From Pelagomonas calceolata (taxonomy: Eukaryota; Sar; Pelagophyceae; Pelagomonadales; Pelagomonadaceae), in contig CAKKNE010000002.1 in assembly GCA_918797485.1 (NCBI GenBank), forward strand, positions 4,740,501-4,804,500: a stretch of 64,000 nt of DNA, read 5' to 3'. The notes below the pieces were generated by a model. It worked only from the letters and a program-made list of their open reading frames with translations. It ran no database searches and had not been told where the DNA came from. This document shows positions 39,438-48,723 of this stretch, piece after piece; positions within the stretch are counted from its first letter, which is position 1, and every line of letters starts with the position of its first letter. The position numbers and the translations under genes are program-made.

Positions 39438-40400
39438 TTACCCGAGCCCCTCGTAGCACGTTTTGCCAGAAGCGTTCACGATGCGGTTGTCCGCGCCCTT
39501 CGTGATGAGGTACTCGCCGAGCTGCTCGAACCCGAACGCAAAACAAAAATGGAGGCACGTGTTGCCCCGCAGGTTCGCCGCGTTCACGTCCGCGCCGCGC
39601 CGCAGCGCCGCCTTGACGACGCGCTTGTGGCCGTTCTGCGCGCCTATTATTGCGATCGTATTGCCATGAACGTCTCGACTATCCGCCGGCACGCCCCGTA
39701 CCAACAACCGTTCAATATCCGGCACGCGGTTGTGCCTCGCGAACGAGAAGACGTCGGCCACGTCGGCATCGGAATGAGTCGGTGCTGGTGCTTGTTGCTG
39801 CACGGGGGGCCGCGCGCTCGCGAAGCGGTCCGCCGCTCTTGTAAATTCGTCTTGCACATATAGCGACGACGCCGGCCCGGGCGGCGCGGGCCTCCAGTCT
39901 TCGACGTCGGCGCCGGGCGGCGCGTAGGTTGGTGGAGGCGCTCGCGGCGCGCCGCCGAGCGCCAGCGGCGGCACGCGTGGCGCGGCGCCGTGCGGCGGCC
40001 CTCGCGGCGGCGGCCCGCGCGGCGCGGCGCCGTGCGGCGGGGGCCCTCGCGGCGGTCGCGGCGCGGCGCTGGGCGGGCTCTGGCGCGGCGAGTACCAGTT
40101 GCTCGATCCGTCGCTATTGTTACTCCGCGCGGTGTCGTACCAGACGTTCGATGCGTCGCTGCCGGCGCTCCGGGCCGTGTCCTGCCAGGCGGCCGGCGGC
40201 GACGGCGAGCCGGTGGTCGAGGCCGCCGACTCGCGCGGCGTGTACCAGCGGTCGTCGTCGAGGCGAGCCAGTGTTGCTGATCTGGTTTGTGGCTGCCCCT
40301 CTTTTAGGGCTCTATCCGCAGTAGCGGTCGAAGCGATGCCTGTTATGGGTGCCTTTGGAGAGCTGGCGGCATGGGAGCTGCGCCTAGCGACGAATGGCAC
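39438..40400 (-). CDS. Proline-rich ankyrin-repeat protein, start uncertain
   Basis: About 320 residues. No ATG occurs anywhere in the frame: it is open to a TAG near 40487 and the given start is a GTG at 40400. An upstream exon or a non-ATG start is therefore needed. Residues 45-100 contain three degenerate 'WY..R' repeats (DDRWYTPRES, NVWYDTARSN, NWYSPRQS). Residues 105-165 are a Pro/Gly/Arg low-complexity run (RPPRGPPPHGAAPRG). Residues 210-320 are three ankyrin repeats (DVFSFARHNRVPDIERLLVR, AIIGAQNGHKRVVKAALRRG, TCLHFCFAFGFEQLGEYL). Likely a scaffold protein; function unknown. Confidence 0.6.
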   Translation of the reverse strand: MPFVARRSSHAASSPKAPITGIASTATADRALKEGQPQTRSATLARLDDDRWYTPRESAASTTGSPSPPAAWQDTARSAGSDASNVWYDTARSNNSDGSSNWYSPRQSPPSAAPRPPRGPPPHGAAPRGPPPRGPPHGAAPRVPPLALGGAPRAPPPTYAPPGADVEDWRPAPPGPASSLYVQDEFTRAADRFASARPPVQQQAPAPTHSDADVADVFSFARHNRVPDIERLLVRGVPADSRDVHGNTIAIIGAQNGHKRVVKAALRRGADVNAANLRGNTCLHFCFAFGFEQLGEYLITKGADNRIVNASGKTCYEGLG

Positions 40401-40692
40401 AAATGAGTGCTCTCGGAGCCTGTTATGCGGCAGAGTGCCAGTGTAACTTCGCAGGCTCGCAGCTATCGTGCGGGTCGGACGCTTGACTGGCGGGCGCTAT
40501 GTTTCCGTGGCGCCCGGACAATGGATTGTGGACAGAGTTCAAGCGCTAGCGTCTGCAAGCCACTAGCCAGCCTTTCCAGCCTCCATCTTTGTCAAGTCCT
40601 TCTTGCTCGCGCAGGACAGGGGGTGCACGTCGACGCAGTTTCGTGGCTGATAAGTGATTGAACAGCTTCGCTGGTCCATTTTTGCAATCGTA

Positions 40693-41132
40693 ATGGCGGA
40701 CGACGACGAAGTAGTGTGCCCTCTCCCGGCTTTGAGGAAGGTCAGGCGCCGCGTCCGGACAGGGGGGGACGGCGCGCACGCATGAAAACGCTGCGCGTCT
40801 CGGCCAGAGATGGGTGGACCGCGAAACCGACCATTTCCGCAGTTCGCTGCACGCCTCGCGCCTGACCGCAAAAGAGCCGATCACACACGCCCATCCGCAG
40901 GCCTGCGAGCCGCGCTGCGCGGACGTCTTCAAGCACTACTTGGCCTGCGCTGATCGCATCGAGCAGAAGGGCGCGGGTGCGGGCGCCGCGTCCTTAAACA
41001 CAAAACCGCCATCGTACGCCATCGCCGCGACCGCACCACAACCCCGCAGGCGACTGCGAGCCCTACTACTTCGACTGGCTCAAGTGCATAGACAAGTGCG
41101 CGATGCCGCACATCATGCAGAAGCTCAAGTAG
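40693..41132 (+). CDS. UQCRH: Mitochondrial bc1 complex hinge protein (QCR6/UQCRH), three exons
   Basis: A 68-residue protein assembled from three tiny exons: 40693-40740 (MADDDEVVCPLPALRK), 40901-40976 (ACEPRCADVFKHYLACADRI plus EQKGA) and 41050-41132 (GDCEPYYFDWLKCIDKC, AMPHIMQKLK). The four-cysteine twin pattern (C-x3-C-x8-C...C-x9-C-x3-C-type) and the ends DWLKCIDKC and LK-stop match the hinge subunit that docks cytochrome c1 in respiratory complex III. Splice sites fit in phase: AAG/GTCAGG...CCGCAG/GCC, then G/GTGCGG...CCGCAG/GC. Without splicing the gene is invisible. The acidic start is typical of the family. The stop is 17 bp from that of the convergent methyltransferase. Confidence 0.85.
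40741..40900 (+). other. QCR6 intron 1 (160 bp)
   Basis: GTCAGG to CATCCGCAG, phase 0. The position is set by protein homology: K16 is followed directly by ACEPRC. An alternative acceptor at 40807 would insert 31 residues not found in the family. No introner core visible. Confidence 0.7.
40977..41049 (+). mobile_element. Introner-like QCR6 intron 2 (73 bp)
   Basis: GTGCGG to CCCCGCAG, phase 1. Carries CGTACGCCATCGCCGCGACC. Very short; only one half of the usual inverted pair is clear. Confidence 0.7.
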
Positions 41133-41148
41133 AATTCTTTAAATATTA

Positions 41149-42585
41149 TTAGCATATCGCGCACGTACTGTTTGAAGATTTCTTCGCCTTCCCGAAGACC
41201 AGCGGTGGGAGGTCGTCCCGCCTTCGAGATCGCCTCTTGACCGGAGATGACGGCGGCGGCGCGGCGATGCCGCGCGTGAAGGCAAGACCGGCATTTCCAG
41301 GTTTCAACACCTTCACCCACAGAAATAAATGATGCCCTCGTTGCACCGACCACGACGTCGGGTACCGGTCCGCGAACGACCTATTAGCCTCCAGTTGCCG
41401 GAACGGAAAGGGCTGCCCCGGCAGGCGCCAGACCCGCCGCAGATCCAAGTACGTCAACAATCTACAACCCTCCTTGCACGCGTCGAGCAACCGCGAGAAC
41501 TCGCCGAACGTGTCGGCCGGCACCTCGGTCTCGAGCATGACGATGGACCTGCGCGGACATCGTCGGTTGACCTTCTTGCGCGTCGCGTCGATGGCGTCTG
41601 GTGGAGAGCCGGTCGCCGCGATGGCGTCTTCGCGGATTTACGGCGCGACCTCCACGCCCTCGACGCGACACACACCGGTTGATTTCCACGCCGCTCCGGA
41701 CGCGTCGCCGACGTCGCGCGTCCGCATCAGGTTGCCGTGCTCTATTATGAGAGTGCGGTCGACACTTGTGACCTCGATGGAGGAACCGGGCTCCCGCCTC
41801 GTTATATGGGCGTCGCAGTCGTCGCGCGCCGCCAGCGCTAGCAGTGCTCGCTCCGCGACGTGGAAGCGCGCGAGCGACAATTCCACACCATACACTCTTT
41901 TCAGGTTCGGGAACTGCAGAAACGCCTGCAATGCTACTTTTCCTGTACCACACCCTAAGTCATACACTGAAGAAGCCCGGGCCGCGTCCAGGTGTCGCGC
42001 ATCTAAAGCTTTATGGACGCCTCGCGGCAGCAACTCGCCGTACAACAACGAGCCCCGATCTTCGGTCGCCCGCCTTCGATCGTCGTCCGTCACACAAACA
42101 TGACCTAGCGTCTTGTGGCCCGTCTCCTGCGTCCGCCCGCCGTAGCAGTCGTGTAAAACACTTTGAGCCTTGGCAAACGCTAGGGAAAGGTCCTCAGCAA
42201 AGGTCCAGGGCTCGTCGCGCGCGTTTCGGAGTACCGGTAGGCCCTCCGGTTCCTTCGTTTCTTCGTCACAAGTACCTCTATCCACAATATAGAACGCGGT
42301 TCTCAACATCAGGAGCCACCGCCTCGCTCCCGAGTGGCGGAATTCGACGCAGTGCTTGCCTGATGATCTATGGTACTGGGCCACCAGGCCCTCGGACCAC
42401 TCGCGGTTTTCTAGGAGCACCGATACTCTGCACCCAACTAATCCAGCGTTGGACCAGGCCGTCTTGGCTCGCAGGTGTCTTCTTAGTCCTTCTAAGTCGG
42501 CCCACTCCGTGCCGTCCTCGTGGCAGACGAATTTGGTGCCCGTTCGCGGCGGGGGCTTGGTCTCGGGTTGATCTGAGCTGGTCAT
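41149..42585 (-). CDS. SAM-dependent methyltransferase with Tudor-like domain, two exons
   Basis: Exons 42585-41690 and 41548-41149, phase 2, 431 residues. Residues 45-100 look Tudor-like (GCRVSVLLENREWSEGLVAQ, KHCVEFRHSGARRWLLML). Residues 190-330 form a class I SAM fold: VYDLGCGTGKVALQAFLQFP (motif I), VYGVELSLARFHVAERAL, then IIEHGNLMRTRDVGDA. Splicing GC to G gives DASGAASIVMLETEV, which restores the next strand, and the chain continues through LLDACKEGCRLLTYLDLRRV. The motif order recalls DOT1-type histone methyltransferases, and a Tudor-like module would suit chromatin, but the DOT1 lysine-channel residues are not clear. The tail is basic with KRRSRRRDD and ends CAIC-stop, a possible CaaX prenylation box. 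Confidence 0.75.
41549..41689 (-). mobile_element. Introner-like methyltransferase intron (141 bp)
   Basis: Minus strand: GTGGAAATCA start (the same end as helicase intron 1), acceptor GTCCGCGCAG. Contains three cores: GTCGCGTCGAGGGCGTGG (reverse orientation), ACGCCATCGCGGCG and ACGCCATCGACGCGACGCG (forward). Splicing here restores the methyltransferase frame. Confidence 0.78.
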
Positions 42586-43159
42586 GGTGTGATTCCGTCG
42601 CCCGGGACGCGGCGCGTCTGGCGCGCGGCCGGCGGGAGCTAGTTATTTAGAGCGCTGCTCGGCCCGGATGCCGGGGTAGGCAGTATTTGGGCCCTCACAG
42701 GGGCGCGGCGCGGGATCCGGGAGCTCTTTGGCAGCTCTTGCTCCCGAGCGCTGAGTTGGTTTCGGCCGATTCAGGCGCAACAGCTGCGGCCCTAAGATTC
42801 TAGACCGTACCTTATCGATGCTGAGAGGTGGTCGGGCGGCTCTTCGGCGCGCCGGGTGCCAGCGTGCCCCAGAGTCCCAGGTGCTTTTGCCGTCTCTTGT
42901 CCGGCCGCGCTGAGTCTGAGCCGGGCGCTTGATCGCTCTTGTCCCAGGGATTTCGCGGCCGAGGAGGCTTCCCTCATACGAGTAAAGTGCCAATTTGCTT
43001 CGCTTCTTGGCGCTAGTACGGCCGGCAGAGGCTGCTTGGCTGATGCTCTCGCAGCTTTTAGCGGTCGAAGGCTAGCGCAAAAAGCAACAAGAAGAACGTG
43101 CGCGGCAGCATTTTCAGCCATTATCACGCCTGCGACGCGATTTGGCACGGTCTGAGGTG
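42586..43159. promoter_or_regulatory. Head-to-head intergenic region
   Basis: 574 bp between the methyltransferase and PurU starts. GCTAGCGC at 43071 lies 89 bp upstream of the PurU ATG. No gene seen. Confidence 0.5.
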
Positions 43160-43878
43160 ATGGCGAGCGTTTCTGAAACCCAGGCCATCTTATTGGTGCA
43201 CGGGCCGGATCGTAAAGGCATCGTCGCCGCGTTCTCGCAGACGCTCTTTGGCCATGGATGCGGCATCGTCTCCTCCGAGCAGCATACCGATGCGGAATCG
43301 AGCGTGTTCTATCAACGGATCGTGTTTGATGCGGCGGCATTACACACGGACCGCGTGAGCCTCGAGCGCGGCATCGACGAGGTGGCTAGTCGCTTAGGCA
43401 TGACGTGCGAGGTGCGCTGGCCCAAGCCGAAGCGAGTTGCCATCTTCGTAGCGCCCCCGCGCCCGACCGTCTCGATGGCGCACCACGAACGCCGCCGCAC
43501 GCAGGTCTCCAAGTACGCCCACTGCCTCTGGGAATTGCTCCTCAGGCACGACGCCGGCGAGCTGCCGGGCGTCGAGATTGTTCAGATCGTGTCGAATCAC
43601 GAAGATTTGCGGCACGTCGCGGAGCATTTTTCTGTGCCCTACGCCGTGTTCAAGGTGACGAAGGACACGAAAAGAGCGGTCGCGGCCAGTGCGGAAACCA
43701 GGTACTACGCCATCGATGCGACGTCGTCCCTGCGCGATGGCGTAAAATAGCTCTAGTCGCACAGGTGGAGGACCAGGAGCTCGCGCTCCTCAAAGAAAAG
43801 CAGGTCGACCTCGTCGTCCTCGCTAGATATATGCAGATCATCACCGACGAGTTCTGCGACGCCTTCCCGCACCGCGTG

Positions 43879-43911
<33 letters not shown>

Positions 43912-44254
43912 ATTGGCTCGAAGCCGTACCACCGGGCGCACGCGCGCGGCGTGAAATTAGTCGGTGCGACGGCGCACTACGCGACGGCGGACCTCGACGA
44001 GGGTCCGATCATCGAGCAGGACTGCGCGCGCATCTCGCACAAGAACTCCATCGACGACCTGCTGCGCAAGGGCCGCGTCCTCGCCCGGCGCCGAATCAGG
44101 ATCTTGTGGGGGTCGCGGCGACGGCGTGGTGGGGGCTAGACGTTACGATGCCGCGCAGGTGCTCGAGAAAAACGTCCTCGTGACGGCCGTCCGCGCGCAC
44201 GTCGAGGACCGGATCATCGTGTACGAGAGCAAGTGTGTGGTCTTCGGGGAGTGA
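43160..44254 (+). CDS. purU: Formyltetrahydrofolate deformylase, three exons
   Basis: Exons 43160-43678, 43765-44076 and 44159-44254, all phase 0, 308 residues. Residues 5-85 are an ACT domain ([28 protein letters not shown]). The catalytic domain has the conserved [13 protein letters not shown], then after splicing [30 protein letters not shown], the [20 protein letters not shown] block with active-site His/Asn, [20 protein letters not shown] with catalytic Asp, and a last exon [19 protein letters not shown]. It hydrolyses 10-formyl-THF to formate and THF, balancing one-carbon units; in plants it is mitochondrial. No clear presequence is seen after the ATG at 43160. Both introns are introner-like, in opposite orientations. 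Confidence 0.93.
43679..43764 (+). mobile_element. Introner-like PurU intron 1 (86 bp), perfect 10-bp inverted repeat
   Basis: GTCGCG to TCGCACAG. TACGCCATCG at 43706-43715 and CGATGGCGTA at 43735-43744 are perfect inverted copies, 19 bp apart, extended by ATGCG / TGCG. This is the smallest clean example of the element's paired ends in the window. A more tempting donor at 43702 is out of phase; the one chosen aligns [12 protein letters not shown] with other PurU proteins. Confidence 0.78.
44077..44158 (+). mobile_element. Introner-like PurU intron 2 (82 bp), reverse orientation
   Basis: GTCCTC to CCGCGCAG. The core appears only as its reverse complement (GCGGCGACGGCGTGG). The flanks CGC/GTCCTCG and CAG/GTGCTCG are similar over seven bases, as a target-site duplication would be. 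Confidence 0.68.
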
Positions 44255-44936
44255 CGTGTCTCTCGCGGCCGGGACGGTCGTCGGTCGCGCTATCTCCTAA
44301 GTTACTGTCGTTTCCTGGACATCTCCTCACTAGTAGTCTTTCTCCGCGGCGCGGCGTCGGTCGTTGATAAATTCCCCATGACCACGCCGACCTTGCGCCG
44401 CACGTTTGCCAGCGTCATTATACTTAGCCCAATCGTGCCGTCGCTGATAGGCACAGAAAAAAAATCCCGAGGCCCATTTCAAATCCCTTCCCCCCATGAC
44501 GACGGTACCGCGTAGCTTGCGGGATTTTTTGAAGAATGCTCAAGTCGGTCGATCCTCAATCTAATACCGGTTCCTATGTCCTGTGTGATAGTGGAGTCGC
44601 TGATATATTTTAGGCTTTAATCCCGGCCCGTTTTAAATTCCTTACCCCTATGACGACGGCTCGCGTAGCTTCCGGGATATTTTAAAAATGCTCAAGTCGG
44701 TCGATCATAAATGTAATAACGGTTCCTATGTCCGGTGGAATACCCCCGATCGCTGATAGACGCAGCTTTAATCCCCCGTGCCGTTTTAAATACCTTACCT
44801 TACCCTATTACTAACCAGTTGCTGACCAGTAGTTACTGACTAGACATCTCCACGAGTAGGATTACTAGCGGTACGCCTCGGCGGCGTTTCTTCGCGCCTC
44901 GTGTAAGACTAATCACGACGGAAGCTTACACCCGAC
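44255..44936. other. Tail-to-tail intergenic region holding repeat copy B
   Basis: 682 bp between the convergent PurU and NOP58 genes. The repeat dimer is annotated at 44468-44850. The rest (44255-44460) shows nothing recognisable. Confidence 0.7.
44468..44850. repeat. Dispersed repeat copy B: tandem dimer, 152-bp period, plus partial unit
   Basis: Units begin with TCAAGTCGGTCGATC at 44540 and 44692, again exactly 152 bp apart. A partial upstream unit (CCCATTTCAAATCCCTT through GCGGGATTTTTTGAAG, 44474-44536) matches the end of a further unit. The two full units align end to end with copy A at 8946 and 9098, including the trailing TTGCTGACCAGTAGTTACTGAC. Both copies lie in the same orientation. 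Confidence 0.87.
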
Positions 44937-46433
44937 CTAGTCCTTCGACTTCTTCTTCTTCTTTTTGGGCTTCTCGCCCTCGCCGCCAGCTGCAGCTGCT
45001 TCCGCCAGTTTCCTCGCTTTTTTCTCGGCCTTGCGCGCCTTCTTCGCGGCGGCCTCGTCGGGCGACAGCTCCTCGCGGTCGCGCTTCTTCTTCTTCTTTT
45101 CTTTCTTTTCTAACACCATATCCGATGCAGCACTGTAGCCGGCGGCGCCGTTGCCGCTCTGGACGACCTCGATGAGCTTCTTGGGCGCGCCATTGGGGGC
45201 AGAAGCACGTACAGAACCGCCCTCGAGCTGCCGCAGCCTCGCCTCGACCTTGGACCGCGCGTCGATGCCCAGGGACGCGTCGTCGCCCTCGCCAAGCGCG
45301 TCGACGCGCACGGCCAGCGAGCACTTCGCGGCCAGCACGCGGGCAATTTTGCCTTTGTTCTTCGGCGCAGCCTGGCCGATGAGGGAAGCGTGGTAGATCA
45401 GGCCGTATTTGGGGGTATCATGCTTGGTCTTCAGGGCTCGGAAGAGGGCCTTCTCGGCGCCGAGGATCTGCACGGTCGACGCCGGCTGCTTCGCGAGGTT
45501 CATAATCGAGCCAGCGTGCTGCACGAGGCGCGCGCCAACGAGTTCACCGACGAGAGTCGTCAGGTTGGGCGCCAGGGCCTGCATACGGGCTCTAAGGTAA
45601 TCCGCGAGCCGCGTCCGATACGCCGACAGCTCCACGACCTGATCAGCTAACGCAACCACATGGTCCATGTCGCTCGGATCGACCTCCGTGCCCATGGACA
45701 TCTCCGCCGTATCTAACAAAGTCTGCGCGGCCGTTTCGTCGTCGTCGAGGATTTCCGTGACCACATCCCTTGAGTTCTTGAAGTTCGTCCTATCGCGAAC
45801 CTTTCGTACGAGTTCGGCATAGTGCACATTATCGTTGACCAAGCGCGCCATCTCCGGGAAGTGCCAGCCGTACCACTCCTTGACCCTCATGGCATAGGTA
45901 TTCACCTCCTTGTCGAGGTCGTCCAGCAGACCGACGGCCTGCACGACCATCGTGTCCACTTTATCTGGAGAGAACTTGAGCTTGTACCTCGATAAGCTAT
46001 GAGATAGACCGAGCTGCATGGCTCTCACGTCATGTGAATCGGCAACTGGGGCGTCGCCGTCGATAGCCAACGACCGAGCCCCTCGCAAACATTCATTGAC
46101 GAACGACGACGCGACACATGGAATGTTCAGCTTCTCCTTGATGAGGGCACCTAATTTAGGATCCGCAACTCCGAGCTCGACGCCCCCGTTCGGAACTTGC
46201 TTCTTCAGAAATTTCTTGAGCTGCTTGTTGAGCTTGGACTCGACGAAGTCGGACGCGGCGGCCACGGCCTCCGTCGTGTCTCGAAAGGGCGCGAAGGTTT
46301 TTAGTGAGAGCGCCTTTCTCGGGTCCTCGCTCAGCTTCGACGCGAGCTTGTCCGCATCCAACTTCTTGAGCTTGTCCTCGTGCTTGAGCTCGTACAAGGC
46401 GTGGCCCGCGGCGGTCTCGAAGAGGAGGAGCAT
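44937..46433 (-). CDS. NOP58: Nucleolar protein NOP58
   Basis: 498 residues, the usual NOP58 length. The N-terminus (MLLLFETAAGHALYEL) and RYKLKFSPDKVDTMVVQAVG are characteristic, as is the coiled coil leading to WYGWHFPEMARLVNDNVHYA. The NOP RNP-binding domain follows (LTTLVGELVGARLVQHAGSI, then LGAEKALFRALKTKHDTPKY and GLIYHASLIGQA). The tail has the Lys/Glu-rich KKEKKKKKRDREE repeats that act in nucleolar targeting. It is a core protein of box C/D snoRNPs, guiding 2'-O-methylation of rRNA with fibrillarin, NOP56 and SNU13. It is distinguished from NOP56 by the short N-terminus and the KKE/D tail. No intron. Confidence 0.95.
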   Translation of the reverse strand: MLLLFETAAGHALYELKHEDKLKKLDADKLASKLSEDPRKALSLKTFAPFRDTTEAVAAASDFVESKLNKQLKKFLKKQVPNGGVELGVADPKLGALIKEKLNIPCVASSFVNECLRGARSLAIDGDAPVADSHDVRAMQLGLSHSLSRYKLKFSPDKVDTMVVQAVGLLDDLDKEVNTYAMRVKEWYGWHFPEMARLVNDNVHYAELVRKVRDRTNFKNSRDVVTEILDDDETAAQTLLDTAEMSMGTEVDPSDMDHVVALADQVVELSAYRTRLADYLRARMQALAPNLTTLVGELVGARLVQHAGSIMNLAKQPASTVQILGAEKALFRALKTKHDTPKYGLIYHASLIGQAAPKNKGKIARVLAAKCSLAVRVDALGEGDDASLGIDARSKVEARLRQLEGGSVRASAPNGAPKKLIEVVQSGNGAAGYSAASDMVLEKKEKKKKKRDREELSPDEAAAKKARKAEKKARKLAEAAAAGGEGEKPKKKKKKSKD

Positions 46434-47003
46434 TGTGCCTTACGGTGTGCCTTACGGTGGCCGCGGCGGCGGGCGTGCCGCGCAGCGTCCGGGTTCGCGC
46501 CGCCGCGCGCGGAGGGGCGCGGGCTCGCTGCGCTTCTCGGGCGGCTGCCTTTGAGGCTTGTTTTTGTTGCCGGCGGCGTTTGGCGCGGCGGTTTCGAGGC
46601 TCAGTCGCAGGGAGTTGCTATCGAGCGTACCCCTCGTGCTCCTGGCGCACTGTTTGGAGCGCGCGCACGTCCTGCCCGTCGCTTTCGCTCTCAGACTGAA
46701 GTTAGTCTAGCCTCTTAAAGTCTCTAGTCTTGCAAGAGCGCAGGGATCGGTCCAGCCGTCGCCACGGCACCGCAGAGCTCCCACGGCGAGCCTTCGAAGG
46801 CAAACCCCTACTTAGCGCGCAGCGAGAGCGTCGCATTGCTTTGCAGCGCCGAGATCAAAACGCCGCGCGAGGAGCGCACATCTGGCTGCCCCACGGAAGC
46901 ATTCGTGAGCGGACAGGCACCGTCGCACGTGGTGCTGCGCCTCGACTGGCGTCGCGCCCAGTTCTGACATACATCTCAGTATGGTACCATCATGACCTAA
47001 ACG
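46434..47003. promoter_or_regulatory. Head-to-head intergenic region (NOP58 / USP)
   Basis: 570 bp, GC-rich in its first part and AT-richer near 46690-46735 (TAGTCTAGCCTCTTAAAG). No gene seen. Confidence 0.5.
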
Positions 47004-48224
47004 ATGCTGCGTGAGAGGGACCTCATTGCGCGCGTGCGCCGCACGAAGAAACCAGAAACGCTGCCCGCCGTCGTCGAAGCGGCAACGAAGGCCCCGTTCC
47101 CTGGGCGGTTGAGGAGACCGTCGGCCCAGAAAGCAAGAGGACCGCTGCCGCACACTGGATTAAAGAACCTGGGCAACACATGTTTTATGAATGCAACATT
47201 ACAATGTTTGTTTGGTTGTTCGGAATTCTGTGCCGGATTTGTCGAGAGACAGTATCCGCTCGCGGCGAAATCTCCCTCTTCCGGAAAGATAGCCATGGCC
47301 TTTGCCGAATTGCTTGGAGATATCGCCCAAGATAAACCTATCGTGTCTCCATCAAATCTCAGGAAGAGTCTGACGAAGATCGCGCCCCAGTTCCGAGGCA
47401 ACGGCCAGCACGACTCCCAGGAATTACTTCGGTGTCTCTTGGACGGCCTCGCGGAGGATTTGAAGCGGCCGCCGCCGCCGTCACCTGTCACGTTACCACG
47501 GCAGGAGAATACGGAGATAGTGGAGGAGGCGCATTGTGAGGCGTGGCGGACCTATGTACGTGATAATGCCTCGCCCGTTTCGGATCACTTCGCCGGGTTG
47601 CTAAGGAGCACGGTCGAGTGCTGTAAATGCAGTCATCGATCGATACGGTACGACCCCTACCTCGACCTGTCGCTGCCGCTGCCGCCGCCTCCATCATCAA
47701 CCGTGCGGAGCCCGCTCTCGGCGAAGCTGCAGAAGGGATCTACGAGTTGTACGCTCGAGAAGTGTATGGAACAGTTCACAGCTACTGAAGATTTAACGGA
47801 AAAAATAACCTGTGAAAAGTGCAAGAAGCCGCAGAAGTCGAAGAAGTCTCTGACTTTGCAGACGTGGCCCCGCATCCTGGTGTTGCACGTGAAGCGCTTC
47901 TCGTACACGGAGACGCGGAGAGAAAAACTCGACACCCTGGTCACGTTCCCGACGGAGGGCCTCGATCTCAGTCCGTTCGCGTCCGAGGACCGGCGGAGCG
48001 TCCCGGCCGTCTACGACCTCTTCGCGACGACGGACCATTTAGGAGCGTCCGGCGCGGCGGGCCACTACGTCGCGCACCGCAAAGACCAAAGCGGCTGGCG
48101 TACGTTTGATGATACGACGCACGCGCCGACGGCGGCCGAGCGGCTCCAGGGCGGCGCCGCCTACGTGCTCTGGTACCGGCGGCGCGACGGCGGCGCGCCA
48201 CCAGCGAAACCTAAGTTAGTTTAG
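47004..48224 (+). CDS. Ubiquitin-specific protease (USP family)
   Basis: 406 residues, a minimal USP. The Cys box is LGNTCFMNATLQC with nucleophile C60. QHDSQELLRCLLD follows as the Q/D box. A zinc ribbon is present (C-x2-C in VECCKCSHR and C-x2-C in ITCEKCKKPQKS). The His box has LVLHVKRFSY, then GAAGHYVAHRK with catalytic H354, and WRTFDDTTHAP; AAYVLWYRR ends the fold. All catalytic residues are intact. The proline linker (PLPPPPSS) is unusual but lies between finger strands. It removes ubiquitin from unknown substrates; the short N-terminus gives no clue. ATG at 47004; no alternative upstream. Confidence 0.92.
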   Translation: MLRERDLIARVRRTKKPETLPAVVEAATKAPFPGRLRRPSAQKARGPLPHTGLKNLGNTCFMNATLQCLFGCSEFCAGFVERQYPLAAKSPSSGKIAMAFAELLGDIAQDKPIVSPSNLRKSLTKIAPQFRGNGQHDSQELLRCLLDGLAEDLKRPPPPSPVTLPRQENTEIVEEAHCEAWRTYVRDNASPVSDHFAGLLRSTVECCKCSHRSIRYDPYLDLSLPLPPPPSSTVRSPLSAKLQKGSTSCTLEKCMEQFTATEDLTEKITCEKCKKPQKSKKSLTLQTWPRILVLHVKRFSYTETRREKLDTLVTFPTEGLDLSPFASEDRRSVPAVYDLFATTDHLGASGAAGHYVAHRKDQSGWRTFDDTTHAPTAAERLQGGAAYVLWYRRRDGGAPPAKPKLV

Positions 48225-48723
48225 TCTATGCGGTGCCATTCGTGCCGTTGGCACCGCCGCTCGTCGCGGAGAAGGGGCGCGGCTTATAGCATTCCCGCGG
48301 GCGCTGAAAAAAGAGCAGTATGCTCAGGCTCAGGCTAGTTACGTCGCGTGTCCCCCGTACCCCGTTGATGCTTGCTAGTGTCTTACTGGCCGCTAGCCCA
48401 CGCCAACTCGACCTCACGAGTATTCAACACCGGTGACGGTTTTTTGCGGTGACGGCGTGTTATTTAACACCTCGAATACACACAAGTCCGCTGTCCAGGC
48501 GACGCGATCTGGCTAATCTCAACACCTGAGTTACACCTCAGGCTGGCCTGCTTAGCCGTGGAGCTCCCCTCTCGCTCCACGTAAAAAAAACACGGGACCC
48601 AGTACTCACTTCAATGAGTCCGCGGTAACGCTTCGGTCTGTGCTCATTTGCGGGTCGGAGCGACCATGACGCGTCCCGCGACTCGCGGAATGATAGTCCT
48701 GCTGGGCCTGCTCGCGACAATCG
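48225..48723. other. Intergenic region between two plus-strand genes
   Basis: 499 bp. Holds a CTAG element at 48369, and an introner core (CAATCGATGGCGTCGAGG) at 48719, which overlaps the next gene's candidate start. An ATG at 48666 opens a signal-peptide-like string (MTRPATRGMIVLLGLLA) in a different frame. Confidence 0.45.
48369..48398 (+). promoter_or_regulatory. CTAG element, copy 4
   Basis: GCTTGCTAGTGTCTTAC, 5 bp, then GCTAGCCC. It lies 145 bp after the USP stop and about 300 bp before the next start, so unlike the other three copies it is between same-strand genes. Confidence 0.5.
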
